From Paraburkholderia metrosideri (GTDB taxonomy: Bacteria > Pseudomonadota > Gammaproteobacteria > Burkholderiales > Burkholderiaceae), in the NCBI RefSeq assembly GCF_904848625.1, contig NZ_CAJHCP010000023.1, positions 1 to 58,420 of the forward strand: 58,420 bases of DNA, in the 5' to 3' direction. The translations under genes were made by a program, and so were the position numbers. Shown here piece after piece: positions 18,039-26,624 of the stretch. The notes beneath the pieces were generated by a model. The model worked only from the letters and a program-made list of their open reading frames with translations, was not told the origin of the DNA and did no database searches. Every line of letters starts with the position of its first letter. Position 1 is the first letter of the stretch.

Positions 18039-18211
18039 TTCAATACCTCCTGGATATAGCCCGATACCAAATCAGTGTTGGACGCGGCTTTGTACTGTCC
18101 ATTATTCTGCTTTCACACTCTGTTTCAGCACCCAATTATACCTTTCAGACATATCTAGACCAGTGCCGAATCAAGGGTTAACCCACACAAAACAGAGATT
18201 CAGGAGCAGAC
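18039..18211 (+). promoter_or_regulatory. catR-catA divergent regulatory region
   Basis: The 173-bp spacer holds the promoters for catR (minus) and catA (plus). A possible catA promoter is TTCACA (18112-18117) with TATACC at 18137-18142. A TGGAC-N13-GTCCA dyad lies just upstream (about 18079-18101), a reasonable LysR-type site. The canonical ATAC-N7-GTAT motif of CatM/BenM was not found. Confidence 0.45.
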
Positions 18212-19147
18212 ATGAGCGTCAAAGTGTTTGATACGAAGGAAGTGCAAGACCTGCTGAAGGCCGCTGCCAACCTCGGCAGCCAGGACGGCAATGCTCGCGC
18301 CAAGCAGATCGTCAATCGCCTGCTCGGCGACCTGTTCAAGGCCATCGACGACCTCGACATGACGCCCGACGAAATCTGGGCCGGAGTCCACTACTTCAAC
18401 AAGCTTGGACAGGACGGGGAAGCTGCGTTGCTGGCTGCGGGTCTCGGTGTGGAAAAATTCCTCGACATTCGCATGGACGCCGAGGATAAGGCGGCCAGAA
18501 TCAGCGGCGGCACGCCCCGCACGATTGAAGGCCCGCTGTATGTCACAGGCGCACCGGTGCGTGATGGCGTCACGAAGATCGACGTCGATCCGGACGAGGA
18601 TGCCGGTCCGCTGGTTATCCGCGGCACGGTGACGGGGCCGGACGGCCAGCCGGTTGCGGGCGCAGTGGTCGAATGCTGGCATGCCAACTCGAAAGGCTTC
18701 TATTCGCACTTCGACCCGACGGGCGCCCAGAGCGAGTTCAATCTGCGCGGTGCAGTCAGCACGGGAGCCGACGGCAAGTACGAATTCCGCACGCTGATGC
18801 CGGTCGGCTACGGCTGCCCGCCGCATGGCGCGACCCAGCAACTGTTGAACGTGCTGGCCCGCCACGGCAACCGTCCCGCGCATGTGCACTTCTTCGCCAC
18901 CACTGACAAGTACCGCAAGCTGACGACGCAAATCAACATTGAAGGCGATCCGCTGATCTGGGACGACTTCGCGTACGCAACCCGTGAAGATCTGATTCCG
19001 CACGTGGTCGAAAAGACCGGTGGCATAGCGCTCGGCATGAAGGCTGACGCATACAAGGAAATCGAGTTCAACATCGAGTTGACTCCGCTGGTTCAGGGCA
19101 AGGATAACCAGCTGGTCAATCGGCTGCGCGCGTCCGCCACGGCCTGA
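18212..19147 (+). CDS. catA: Catechol 1,2-dioxygenase
   Basis: This 311-aa intradiol dioxygenase cleaves catechol to cis,cis-muconate using non-haem Fe(III). All four iron ligands are present at the family numbering: Tyr164 ('KGFYSHFDP'), Tyr200 ('PVGYGCPPHG'), His224 and His226 ('RPAHVHFF'). The N-terminal helical dimer domain (residues 1-105) is intact. The start has AGGAGCAG upstream. It is the first gene of the plus-strand run catA-benABCD and diverges from catR. A 130-bp spacer with a strong hairpin separates it from benA, so expression of the two parts may differ after transcription. Confidence 0.96.
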   Translation: MSVKVFDTKEVQDLLKAAANLGSQDGNARAKQIVNRLLGDLFKAIDDLDMTPDEIWAGVHYFNKLGQDGEAALLAAGLGVEKFLDIRMDAEDKAARISGGTPRTIEGPLYVTGAPVRDGVTKIDVDPDEDAGPLVIRGTVTGPDGQPVAGAVVECWHANSKGFYSHFDPTGAQSEFNLRGAVSTGADGKYEFRTLMPVGYGCPPHGATQQLLNVLARHGNRPAHVHFFATTDKYRKLTTQINIEGDPLIWDDFAYATREDLIPHVVEKTGGIALGMKADAYKEIEFNIELTPLVQGKDNQLVNRLRASATA

Positions 19148-19239
19148 ACGTTCGACGCGCGTTCAACGCGCGTTCACGCGGCTGCTACGTCCGTACCCCT
19201 GCTGCCGCCCAATTCTCCGCTCAATTTTTCTACACCGAT

Positions 19240-19265
19240 GCGCGTGCTCCGCCAGGAGCACGCGC
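19240..19265 (+). promoter_or_regulatory. Perfect 11-bp hairpin directly before the benA ribosome-binding site
   Basis: GCGCGTGCTCC and GGAGCACGCGC pair perfectly around the tetraloop GCCA. The stem ends one base before the AGGGAG ribosome-binding site, and the benA ATG is at 19278. There is no T-tract, so it is not a standard terminator. It may protect or process the catA-benA mRNA, or block translation of benA. Confidence 0.7.
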
Positions 19266-19277
19266 AGGGAGAAACTC

Positions 19278-20636
19278 ATGTCTGCCACTATCGACAAAGC
19301 CCAGCAGCTGGATGAACTGCTGAATACCGCTGTTCAGGATGACAGGGAAAACGGCGTATTCCGTTGCCGCCGCGACATCTTCACCAACGCCGATCTGTTC
19401 GAACTCGAGATGAAGCATATCTTCGAGAGCAATTGGGTTTATCTCGCGCATGAAAGCCAGATTCCCAATAACAACGATTACTACACCACGTGGATTGGCC
19501 GCCAGCCGGTCGTCGTTACACGTGACAAGACTGGCGAACTGCATGCGGTTATCAACGCGTGCGCGCATAAAGGCGCCATGCTGTGCCGCAAGAAGCACGG
19601 CAACAAAGGGACCTTCACGTGTCCGTTCCATGGCTGGAGTTTCGCCAACACCGGCAAGCTGCTGAAAGTGAAGGATGTGAAGACCACCGAATACCCGGTG
19701 CAATTCAATACCAACGGCTCGCACGATCTGAAGAAAGTCGCGCGTTTCCAGAGCTATCGTGGCTTTCTGTTCGGTAGCCTCAACGCGGACGTGATGCCGC
19801 TGGAGGATTACCTCGGTGAGACCAGAGTCATCATTGATCAGATCGTCGATCAGGCTGCCAACGGCCTCGAAGTATTGCGCGGCAACTCTTCGTATATCTA
19901 CGAAGGCAACTGGAAGATGCAGATGGAAAACGGCTGCGACGGTTATCACGTCAGCACCGTGCACTGGAACTACGCGGCGACGATGGACCGCCGTAAGGTC
20001 GATGGCACCAAGGCAGTGGATGCGAATAGCTGGAGCAAGTCGGTAGCCGGCGTATACGGGTTCGACCACGGCCACATCCTGCTGTGGACTCAAACGATGA
20101 ACCCGGAGGTGCGGCCGGTCTATCAATACCGCGACGAAATCAAACAGCGTGTTGGCGAGGTGCAGGCGGATTTCATCGTCAACCAGACCCGCAACCTGTG
20201 CCTGTATCCGAATGTGTTTCTGATGGACCAGTTCAGCACGCAGATTCGCGTGGTGCGTCCGATTAGCGTCGACAAGACCGAAGTCAGCATTTTCTGCTTT
20301 GCGCCGAAGGGCGAGAGTGCAGAAGATCGTGCTACCCGTATCCGCCAATACGAGGATTTCTTCAATGTCTCGGGCATGGGCACCGCCGACGACCTCGAAG
20401 AATTCCGTGCCTGCCAGGCCGGTTATGCCGGTACCACCGCGCTGTGGAACGACCTGTCGCGCGGTGCGCCGTTGTGGGTCGAAGGTCCCGATGCGAATGC
20501 GAAGACGATGGGATTGAAGCCGCGTATCTCCGGCGAGCGCAGTGAAGACGAAGGTCTTTTCGTCTGCCAGCACGAATACTGGGTGCACGTGATGCGTGAC
20601 GCGCTGAAGAAGGAACACGAGGAGGCGCTGGCATGA
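19278..20636 (+). CDS. benA: Benzoate 1,2-dioxygenase, large (alpha) subunit
   Basis: This 452-aa Rieske oxygenase subunit starts the attack on benzoate, giving the cis-diol with BenB and BenC. The Rieske [2Fe-2S] ligands are Cys95-His97 and Cys115-His118 ('CAHKGAMLC', 'CPFHGW'). The mononuclear iron site is seen as Asp221-His224-His229 in 'NGCDGYHVSTVHWNY', with the facial-triad carboxylate further on. Length fits BenA (about 450-460). Its stop overlaps the benB start. Substrates such as toluate or anthranilate are possible, but the adjacent cat genes and benD argue for benzoate. Confidence 0.95.
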   Translation: MSATIDKAQQLDELLNTAVQDDRENGVFRCRRDIFTNADLFELEMKHIFESNWVYLAHESQIPNNNDYYTTWIGRQPVVVTRDKTGELHAVINACAHKGAMLCRKKHGNKGTFTCPFHGWSFANTGKLLKVKDVKTTEYPVQFNTNGSHDLKKVARFQSYRGFLFGSLNADVMPLEDYLGETRVIIDQIVDQAANGLEVLRGNSSYIYEGNWKMQMENGCDGYHVSTVHWNYAATMDRRKVDGTKAVDANSWSKSVAGVYGFDHGHILLWTQTMNPEVRPVYQYRDEIKQRVGEVQADFIVNQTRNLCLYPNVFLMDQFSTQIRVVRPISVDKTEVSIFCFAPKGESAEDRATRIRQYEDFFNVSGMGTADDLEEFRACQAGYAGTTALWNDLSRGAPLWVEGPDANAKTMGLKPRISGERSEDEGLFVCQHEYWVHVMRDALKKEHEEALA

Positions 20637-21121
20637 GCTTCGACCACCAGAAGATCTGCGCGGTGCTGTACCGCGAAGCGCGCCTGCTCGACGACCGTCA
20701 ATGGGACGACTGGCTTGCCTGCTACACCGTCGATGTCACGTACTGGATGCCGGCATGGGATGACGACGATCAACTCACCGACGACCACGAGAGCCAGATT
20801 TCGTTGATGTACTACCCGGACCGTGGCGGCCTGGAAGACCGCGTGTTTCGCATCAAGACCGAGCGAAGCGGCGCTTCGATGCCTGAACCGCGTACCAGTC
20901 ACAACGTCACCAACGTGGAAGTACTGGCGCAACGCGATAACGAAGTGGACGTGCGTTACAACTTCAACACGCTCAGCCATCGCTATAAGAGCACCGATCA
21001 ATTCTTCGGCACGATGTTCGTCACGCTGCGAAAGGTGAATGACGCACTGTTGATTTCGTACAAGCGAATCGTGTTGAAAGACGACTATATCCGCCAGGTA
21101 CTCGACATTTATCACGTTTGA
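20633..21121 (+). CDS. benB: Benzoate 1,2-dioxygenase, small (beta) subunit
   Basis: The 162-aa protein is the structural beta subunit of the ring-hydroxylating dioxygenase (SnoaL/NTF2-like fold) and forms alpha3beta3 with BenA. Recognisable features are 'LYREARLLDDRQWDDWLACY', 'YWMPAWDDDDQLTDD', 'EPRTSHNVTNVEV' and 'RIVLKDDYIRQVLDIYHV'. Its ATG overlaps the end of benA (ATGA overlap), indicating translational coupling and equal subunit amounts. It has no cofactor of its own. Confidence 0.95.
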   Translation: MSFDHQKICAVLYREARLLDDRQWDDWLACYTVDVTYWMPAWDDDDQLTDDHESQISLMYYPDRGGLEDRVFRIKTERSGASMPEPRTSHNVTNVEVLAQRDNEVDVRYNFNTLSHRYKSTDQFFGTMFVTLRKVNDALLISYKRIVLKDDYIRQVLDIYHV

Positions 21122-21161
21122 TATCGGGTACCGGAAGGAAACAGGAAGCACAGGAGGCAAG

Positions 21162-22202
21162 ATGTCCAGCTACAACATTGCACTGAATTTCGAAGACGGC
21201 GTGACCCGCTTCGTCACCTGCAAGGCAGGCGAGAAGGTGCTCGATGCCGCATTTCGCGCGAAGATCAACCTGCCGATGGATTGCTCCGACGGCGTCTGCG
21301 GCACCTGCAAGTGCCGCGCAGAAAGCGGCCGGTACGATCTCGGCGACGATTACATCGAAGATGCGCTGAGCGAAGACGAAAAGGACAGCGGTCTGGTTCT
21401 GACCTGCCAGATGGTGCCCGAAAGCGACTGTGTGATTGCGGTGCCGGCATCGTCTACTGCATGCAAGACCGAGCAGAGCAAATTCGCAGCGACGGTTTCG
21501 AAGGTGGAGCAGCACAATGACGCGGCTGTCGTACTCGAACTCGAGGTGGACACGTCAGCGCCGGTATTTTTGCCGGGGCAGTACGTGAATATCGACGTGC
21601 CCGGCAGCGGCCAGCATCGTTCGTATTCTTTTTCGTCGGCACCGGGCGAATCGAAGATCAGTTTTCTGATCAAGAGAATCAGTGGCGGCGTGATGAGTAC
21701 GTGGCTCGAATCCGCGCAGCCAGGTAGCAAGGTGGAATTGACGGGGCCACTCGGCAGTTTCTATCTGCGCGCAGTGGAACGGCCGTTGCTGTTTCTCGCG
21801 GGCGGCACGGGACTCGCACCATTCCTGTCGATGCTGGAAGTCCTCGCGCGCACGAATTCACAGCAGAAGATTCACCTCATTTACGGTGTGACCCGGGACC
21901 TCGATCTGGTACAGGTCGACGCCATTGAAGCGTATGCCGCGCAACTGCCGAATTTCAGTTTCAGTACGGTCGTCGCCGACGCGGATTCGGGCCATCCCCG
22001 CAAAGGTTGGGTGACGCAGCACATGCCGGCCGAGGTGCTGAACGATGGCGATGTCGATGTTTACCTCTGCGGGCCGCCGCCGATGGTCGACGCCGTGCGC
22101 AAGCATTTCGACGACAACGGTGTGAAGCCGAACAGCTTTCACTACGAGAAATTCACGCCCAACGCGAGCAGCGCACCCGTCGCTGCACCGAGGGCTGCAT
22201 GA
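21162..22202 (+). CDS. benC: Benzoate dioxygenase electron-transfer component (ferredoxin-reductase)
   Basis: This 346-aa flavoprotein passes electrons from NADH to BenAB. A plant-type [2Fe-2S] domain comes first, with Cys41, Cys46, Cys49 and Cys82 ('CSDGVCGTCKC' ... 'TCQMVPES'). An FAD domain with 'RSYSFSS' and an NAD-binding domain with 'LLFLAGGTGLAPFLSML' and 'VYLCGPPPMVDAV' follow. Length matches the class IB reductases BenC, XylZ and AntC. It has an AGGAGG ribosome-binding site, and its stop overlaps benD by four bases. Confidence 0.95.
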   Translation: MSSYNIALNFEDGVTRFVTCKAGEKVLDAAFRAKINLPMDCSDGVCGTCKCRAESGRYDLGDDYIEDALSEDEKDSGLVLTCQMVPESDCVIAVPASSTACKTEQSKFAATVSKVEQHNDAAVVLELEVDTSAPVFLPGQYVNIDVPGSGQHRSYSFSSAPGESKISFLIKRISGGVMSTWLESAQPGSKVELTGPLGSFYLRAVERPLLFLAGGTGLAPFLSMLEVLARTNSQQKIHLIYGVTRDLDLVQVDAIEAYAAQLPNFSFSTVVADADSGHPRKGWVTQHMPAEVLNDGDVDVYLCGPPPMVDAVRKHFDDNGVKPNSFHYEKFTPNASSAPVAAPRAA

Positions 22203-22975
22203 TGACGCAACGATTCGCAGGCAAGGTGATGGTCGTGACCGGTGCGGCGCAAGGCATCGGTCGCGGTGTCGCGCTTCGTGCTGCGGCCGAAGGTGCGAAG
22301 GTGTTGTTCGTCGACCGTGCCGACTTCGTGTCCGAGGTGGCCAGTGAAGCGAATGACGCCGACACGGCGGGATTCGTCGCCGACCTCGAGACATACGAAG
22401 GCGCGGCGTCCGCGATGGCGTTTGCGGCAAGCCGGTTTGGCGGCATCGACATTCTGGTCAACGGTGTGGGTGGGGCGATCCGCATGCGTCCGTTTGCCGA
22501 GTTCGAGCCGGCGCAGATCGACGCGGAAATTCGCCGCTCGTTGATGCCGACGCTGTACGCGTGCCACGCGGTATTGCCGTATCTGCTGAAGCGGGGCGCT
22601 GGAACGATCGTCAATGTGTCGTCGAATGCGACGCGCGGTATTCGTCGTGTACCGTATTCGGCGGCCAAGGGCGGGGTCAACGCGATGACACAGTCGCTGG
22701 CGATGGAATATGCTGCACACAACATTCGCGTGGTTGCCACTGCGCCAGGCGGGACCGATGCGCCGCCGCGACGCGTTCCGCGCAACACCGCCGGCGATAG
22801 CGAACAGGAAAAAACCTGGATGGGCGAAGCGGTAAAACAGGTGACCGACTCCACCTTTTTGAAACGCTATGGCAGTATCGACGAACAGGTCGCGCCGATT
22901 CTGTTTCTCGCGTCCGACGAGGCCGGCTATATCACCGGGACGGTGTTGCCGGTGGCCGGTGGCGATACGGGCTGA
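22199..22975 (+). CDS. benD: cis-1,2-Dihydroxycyclohexa-3,5-diene-1-carboxylate dehydrogenase
   Basis: This 258-aa SDR oxidises and decarboxylates the benzoate cis-diol to catechol with NAD+. It shows GAAQGIG (residues 15-21), 'LVNGVGG', the catalytic Ser near 141 ('NVSSNATRG'), Tyr153 and Lys157 ('YSAAKGG'), and the C-terminal 'GYITGTVLPVAGGDTG'. The start ATG-ATG at 22199 overlaps the benC stop, so the two are translationally coupled. A longer frame from 22007 lies inside benC and is not used. Only 59 bp separate it from the GTPase gene that follows. Confidence 0.95.
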   Translation: MMTQRFAGKVMVVTGAAQGIGRGVALRAAAEGAKVLFVDRADFVSEVASEANDADTAGFVADLETYEGAASAMAFAASRFGGIDILVNGVGGAIRMRPFAEFEPAQIDAEIRRSLMPTLYACHAVLPYLLKRGAGTIVNVSSNATRGIRRVPYSAAKGGVNAMTQSLAMEYAAHNIRVVATAPGGTDAPPRRVPRNTAGDSEQEKTWMGEAVKQVTDSTFLKRYGSIDEQVAPILFLASDEAGYITGTVLPVAGGDTG

Positions 22976-23034
22976 ACGAGGGGGAGTCATTATCACGTTG
23001 GCATTCGAATTTGCGAAGAGTGAAGGAGCACGCT

Positions 23035-24291
23035 TTGTCTAACGATATTCGCGAGCGGGCAACCGGTGACGTGGTTTCGGTGCTGCCAGCGCGGGCCGAC
23101 GACCTGACACGGCTTCGAACGTTGCTTGAGAACAGCGAGCCCATCGTCACGGTCATCGGCAAATACAACCACGGTAAAAGCCGCTTGCTGAACGAACTGA
23201 TTGGCCGCGACATTTTTGCGGTTGCCGACAAACGCGAAACAGTGGCATTGTCCGACAGCGTGCATGAAGGCGTGCGTTGGCTAGACGCACCGGGTCTCGA
23301 TGCGGATGTCGGCACCGAAGACGACCGTCACGCGTTGCACGCTGCATGGCTGAAGTCCGACATTCGCCTGTTCGTGCATGCCGCCAAAGAGGGCGAACTC
23401 GATGCAAAGGAATTGGCACTGCTCGCCGAATTGGATGAAGACGGTGGCCGGACCCGGCGATCGACGCTGTTCGTGCTGTCGCAGATCGATCAGTTAGCCG
23501 ACGATACTGAACTGGAGAAGGTAAGCCGCCGGATCGACACGCAATGGCCCGGCGTCGTGCTCCATGCGGTCTCCGCTACGCGCCATCGAAAAGGGGCAGA
23601 GGAAGGCAAGAAGCTGCTGCTGGAGAAAAGCGGTGTGCCGTCGCTGCGGGTCGAGCTTGGCGCGGCCCTCGCTCGCGTACCCGCAGCGCGAGCCCATGAA
23701 ACTGCGCTGCTGTTTGCTGAAATCCGCAAGGAACTCGTCGAGCTTCTCGCTGTGCAGCAAGAATCGCGCGATGGGTTGAGCCAGACACAGAACCAGCAAC
23801 GGCTCGAATTCGACGCCGGGCTGCAGACTGTGATCGGCAAAGTGAGTGTCGATATCGAAGCGATGCTGGATGCACTCGGCACCGACCACGCCATCATCCC
23901 GGACACCGCAAAGGATGCGTACGCGATTACCGCAGGCAAGCTGGAGCGCGCTCACATCCAGATTGCGTACTCGCGCGCCTGCATCGCGATCGACAGCTTT
24001 CTTGCCGGCCACGGCGTGATCGGCCTGCCGGCAGAGCAGGAAACCGTCGCGCGTGCGCTCAACTCGGTCATGGTCGCCGTGATGGGCGTGTCGGTGAAGT
24101 TTCGCAAGGACCTGCGCCGGATGTTTTGCGAGCCGTCGGGCCGCGAACGCATGCAGCGCGATTTCAGTCACTACTATGAGTTGTCCGCCGACAGAAAGGC
24201 GCTGGCGGCGCGAATCGCCGCCGGCGAATCAGCCGTGATCGCTTGCGAGAACGCGTTATCCGCTTTGCGCGCACTGGAGCACACCGGATGA
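23035..24291 (+). CDS. Dynamin-like GTPase, first of a coupled pair
   Basis: This 418-aa protein has a P-loop GTPase domain: Walker A GKYNHGKS (residues 42-49), switch II DAPG (84-87) and SQID (149-152) in the position of N/TKxD. The long helical C-terminus (about 210-418) suits a dynamin-type stalk; no transmembrane span was seen. The TTG at 23035 is preferred: it follows GAAGGAG with good spacing and gives MSNDIRERATGD, whereas the ATG at 23011 lacks a site. It starts 59 bp after benD and its stop overlaps the next GTPase. Paired bacterial dynamins remodel or protect membranes. A link to benzoate stress is inference. Confidence 0.75.
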   Translation: MSNDIRERATGDVVSVLPARADDLTRLRTLLENSEPIVTVIGKYNHGKSRLLNELIGRDIFAVADKRETVALSDSVHEGVRWLDAPGLDADVGTEDDRHALHAAWLKSDIRLFVHAAKEGELDAKELALLAELDEDGGRTRRSTLFVLSQIDQLADDTELEKVSRRIDTQWPGVVLHAVSATRHRKGAEEGKKLLLEKSGVPSLRVELGAALARVPAARAHETALLFAEIRKELVELLAVQQESRDGLSQTQNQQRLEFDAGLQTVIGKVSVDIEAMLDALGTDHAIIPDTAKDAYAITAGKLERAHIQIAYSRACIAIDSFLAGHGVIGLPAEQETVARALNSVMVAVMGVSVKFRKDLRRMFCEPSGRERMQRDFSHYYELSADRKALAARIAAGESAVIACENALSALRALEHTG

Positions 24292-25877
24292 AAGCGGACG
24301 CGAGCAATGAACAGCGCTTTATCGCCGACGTGGATGCGTTCGAGTTCATCGCGTGCGAACTCGATACCATATTGCATTTACTGGAAGACTGGCTTGCGCG
24401 ACTGACTGACAGTCTGCAATTGCATGGCCTGACAAGTGCCGGATTGACGGAACGCAATCCGTTGGTCACGCAGGCCGACGCCATTAACTCGCTGCTGCGA
24501 CATAGCGTGCCTGCTTGGGCTCGGCAATGGGCCAGCCTGAAACCTGCGCAGGCATTCGCCGAATCGTTCGACGACAAAGTACTGCTGCTGGTATTCGGCA
24601 AGTTCAACGCCGGGAAAAGTTCGTTCTGCAATTTCCTCGCGGATCGGTTCGCGGCATATGGCAAGACGGTGCAGTACTTTTATCTCGATGGCGGCCGCAT
24701 CGTCGAGACATTGAAGCCTTTCAAGGAAGGCGTGACGGAAACCACCGCACGGCTGCAAGGCGTCTGTCTGGCCGGCAAACTCGTGCTCGTGGATACGCCG
24801 GGACTGCATTCGGCGACATCTGATAATGCGGCGCTGACTCAACGGTTCACAGATAGCGCTGACGGCGTGTTGTGGCTGACCAGTTCCACGTCGCCCGGGC
24901 AGGTCCAGGAACTCGACGAGCTGGGCCGGGAGTTGCATCGCAACAAGCCGCTATTGCCGGTCGTGACGCGAAGCGACGTGTATGAGGAAGATGAGATTGA
25001 CGGTGAAATTCGCAAATGTCTGCGGAGTAAAACTGCGCAGAATCGTGCCGAACAGGAGGCTGATGTCACGGCGCGTGCGGCGGAGAAACTCGTAGCAATG
25101 GGCGTGGCTACGAGTCTTCTGAAGACGCCCGTGTCGATTTCGACGTACCTGGCCCGTGCACTTCAACACACGCCGGCCGCAATGACCGAGTCGGGATTCG
25201 AGAGGCTTTACGCGGCGCTTCTCGATGTGGTTGAGCCGACCCTGGCGTATAAGCAGCGCAAGCTTGCTGAGATGTTCCTGCATCACCTGGAAGAGAACGT
25301 GATGAGCACGTTGTGCGTCGATGCCATGTCGATGCTGGCGGAGTTGGAGGCTTTGTCCGAAGCTGCGTTGAGTCAGCTTGAGCGACAGCAGGAGCAGATC
25401 ACTCAGGCTGTGTGGCGCAGCGTTATGCCGACCTTGCCCGATCTGCTGGAGCAGCACGCGGCAACACGCGATGTGACTGCCGTCTGCAATGGCCTGACGC
25501 AATCTATCCTTACTTCGTTTTCGCGAGAAGTGAGCGGGCAGTTGGGTGATTACGTCATCGAACTCGAAGCCGACGTTGCGGCACTCCGATTGACTGACGA
25601 CGCTCAGTTCGAGGACATCGTGATCGCACCTTCAGTTGCAACCGGACACGTGCGCACGGTGATCGGGGTCGACTATCAGCGCCTTCATGCCGCGCTCGGA
25701 AAAGCGATTCACAAGTACGTTGTTCAACTATCCAGCCATGCAGTTGGACAGTGCCACGCTTCCGTCAAGCTGTTGATGCAACGCGCTGCGGGTCTGGAAG
25801 ACTCGTTGCGAGTGCACGAAGACGATTTGCTCAGGCTGAAGGTGAAGCTCCGGCATGACTTTGCTTTGAACGAATAA
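24288..25877 (+). CDS. Dynamin-like GTPase, second of a coupled pair
   Basis: The 529-aa protein has Walker A GKFNAGKS (residues 104-111), 'KEGVTETT' as switch I (146-153), DTPG (169-172) and TRSD (227-230) in place of N/TKxD. 'FGKFNAGKSSF(C)N' is the signature of bacterial dynamin-like proteins. About 100 residues precede the G domain, and a helical region of some 290 residues follows, rich in heptad-like Leu/Ala/Glu ('LSQLERQQEQITQAV'). The ATG at 24288 overlaps the stop of the first GTPase (ATGA), so the two are probably made together and may form a heteromer. It ends the benzoate transcription unit. Confidence 0.78.
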   Translation: MKADASNEQRFIADVDAFEFIACELDTILHLLEDWLARLTDSLQLHGLTSAGLTERNPLVTQADAINSLLRHSVPAWARQWASLKPAQAFAESFDDKVLLLVFGKFNAGKSSFCNFLADRFAAYGKTVQYFYLDGGRIVETLKPFKEGVTETTARLQGVCLAGKLVLVDTPGLHSATSDNAALTQRFTDSADGVLWLTSSTSPGQVQELDELGRELHRNKPLLPVVTRSDVYEEDEIDGEIRKCLRSKTAQNRAEQEADVTARAAEKLVAMGVATSLLKTPVSISTYLARALQHTPAAMTESGFERLYAALLDVVEPTLAYKQRKLAEMFLHHLEENVMSTLCVDAMSMLAELEALSEAALSQLERQQEQITQAVWRSVMPTLPDLLEQHAATRDVTAVCNGLTQSILTSFSREVSGQLGDYVIELEADVAALRLTDDAQFEDIVIAPSVATGHVRTVIGVDYQRLHAALGKAIHKYVVQLSSHAVGQCHASVKLLMQRAAGLEDSLRVHEDDLLRLKVKLRHDFALNE

Positions 25878-25911
25878 TAGAGATTGATACAAGGGCGTTC
25901 GGTATCGTCGT

Positions 25912-25936
25912 GCTTCGGTTTCAGTCAACCGAAAGC
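25912..25936 (+). terminator. Hairpin after the GTPase pair
   Basis: A 7-bp perfect stem (TTCGGTT/AACCGAA, extendable by GC/GC with a bulge) with loop TCAGTC lies 35 bp after the last stop. There is no T-run, so factor-independent termination is uncertain. Confidence 0.4.
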
Positions 25937-26135
25937 ATAGACGGGCAAGACGCTTCAAGATGCAGAACGACATCGACCGGTGCGTAGCGCAAGGCTACGG
26001 ACTCTACTTACTCAGCCCCTAGGCAGGGTGAGGTCGCGCTGCCTGCGTGCTGTGTACCAAGACTGTCTGCGCGAGATGGGTTTCGGGTGGGGGCAGGAGC
26101 GAGCCGCTCCGCTACCACGAGACACAGCGATTCTG

Positions 26136-26156
26136 TCCGGCGTGGGGCACGCCGGA
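26136..26156. repeat. 9-bp perfect hairpin with GGG loop
   Basis: TCCGGCGTG and CACGCCGGA pair perfectly around GGG. It may end transcription from the ben-GTPase operon or belong to a dispersed repeat. No T-tract follows on either strand. Confidence 0.5.
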
Positions 26157-26362
26157 TAGGCCATCATTGAACATTACGGTGGGGAACCTGCGTTGCCCCT
26201 TACCGGCAGTTTCGATGCCGTTGCGAAGTTGGTCGAACTCGAAATCACGCCAGATGGGACGGGCCGCTCGCATGGAACAGCGAGGCCATTTCAGCCCGCT
26301 ACCTCGAATCAAAAATCAGCATCGTTGCAGTCGATCAGGTCAGAGTCCGGTTGCAACGGAAT

Positions 26363-26391
26363 TTGACAATTCTTCATACAATATATATAGA
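26363..26391 (+). promoter_or_regulatory. Probable promoter of the second T6SS block
   Basis: A perfect TTGACA (26363-26368) lies upstream of an ATATATATAGATA run offering TATATA (15-bp spacer) or TATAGA (17-bp spacer) as -10. It is about 235 bp before tssF, leaving a long untranslated leader. Confidence 0.5.
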
Positions 26392-26624
26392 TATCCCGCC
26401 CTATTTCCGATAGCCTGACGCCGGACATGCTGGAATAGGGATTCATGGAAGGAGATCAGGACTACGCAATTGGTCCGTGCCGTTGCTGTACGGATTCATG
26501 CAGAGGGTACGCAGCCGTGGCGGCTACGCGCGCCCGCATCGTTCAGTGCGCAGTCGGGCCCGCTCATCGTGAGGGTGAGGGTGAGGGTGTCGGCTTGCGA
26601 CCGCGTATGAAAAGAGGCGCGTGA

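Larger units (their letters stand above)
25878..26624. other. Intergenic region, 747 bp, before the second T6SS block
   Basis: No gene recognised. It contains the terminator-like hairpin at 25912-25936, a strong 9-bp hairpin with GGG loop at 26136-26156, an AT-rich promoter-like segment at 26360-26395 and a GAGGGT triple repeat at 26571-26588. Confidence 0.6.

Noticed and set aside
18200..19003. 267-codon minus-strand frame opposite catA
   Set aside because: Shadow of catA, whose four iron ligands align at the expected numbers.
19230..20618. 462-codon open frame on the minus strand opposite benA
   Set aside because: It is the antisense shadow of benA in high-GC DNA. It has no ribosome-binding site and no family signature, while benA has full Rieske motifs.
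26112..26312. Possible transposase remnant before the T6SS block
   Set aside because: The minus-strand translation has no DDE or HTH motif and no terminal inverted repeats were found around it.
26571..26588. G-quadruplex
   Set aside because: Only three GGG runs are adjacent; a canonical quadruplex needs four.
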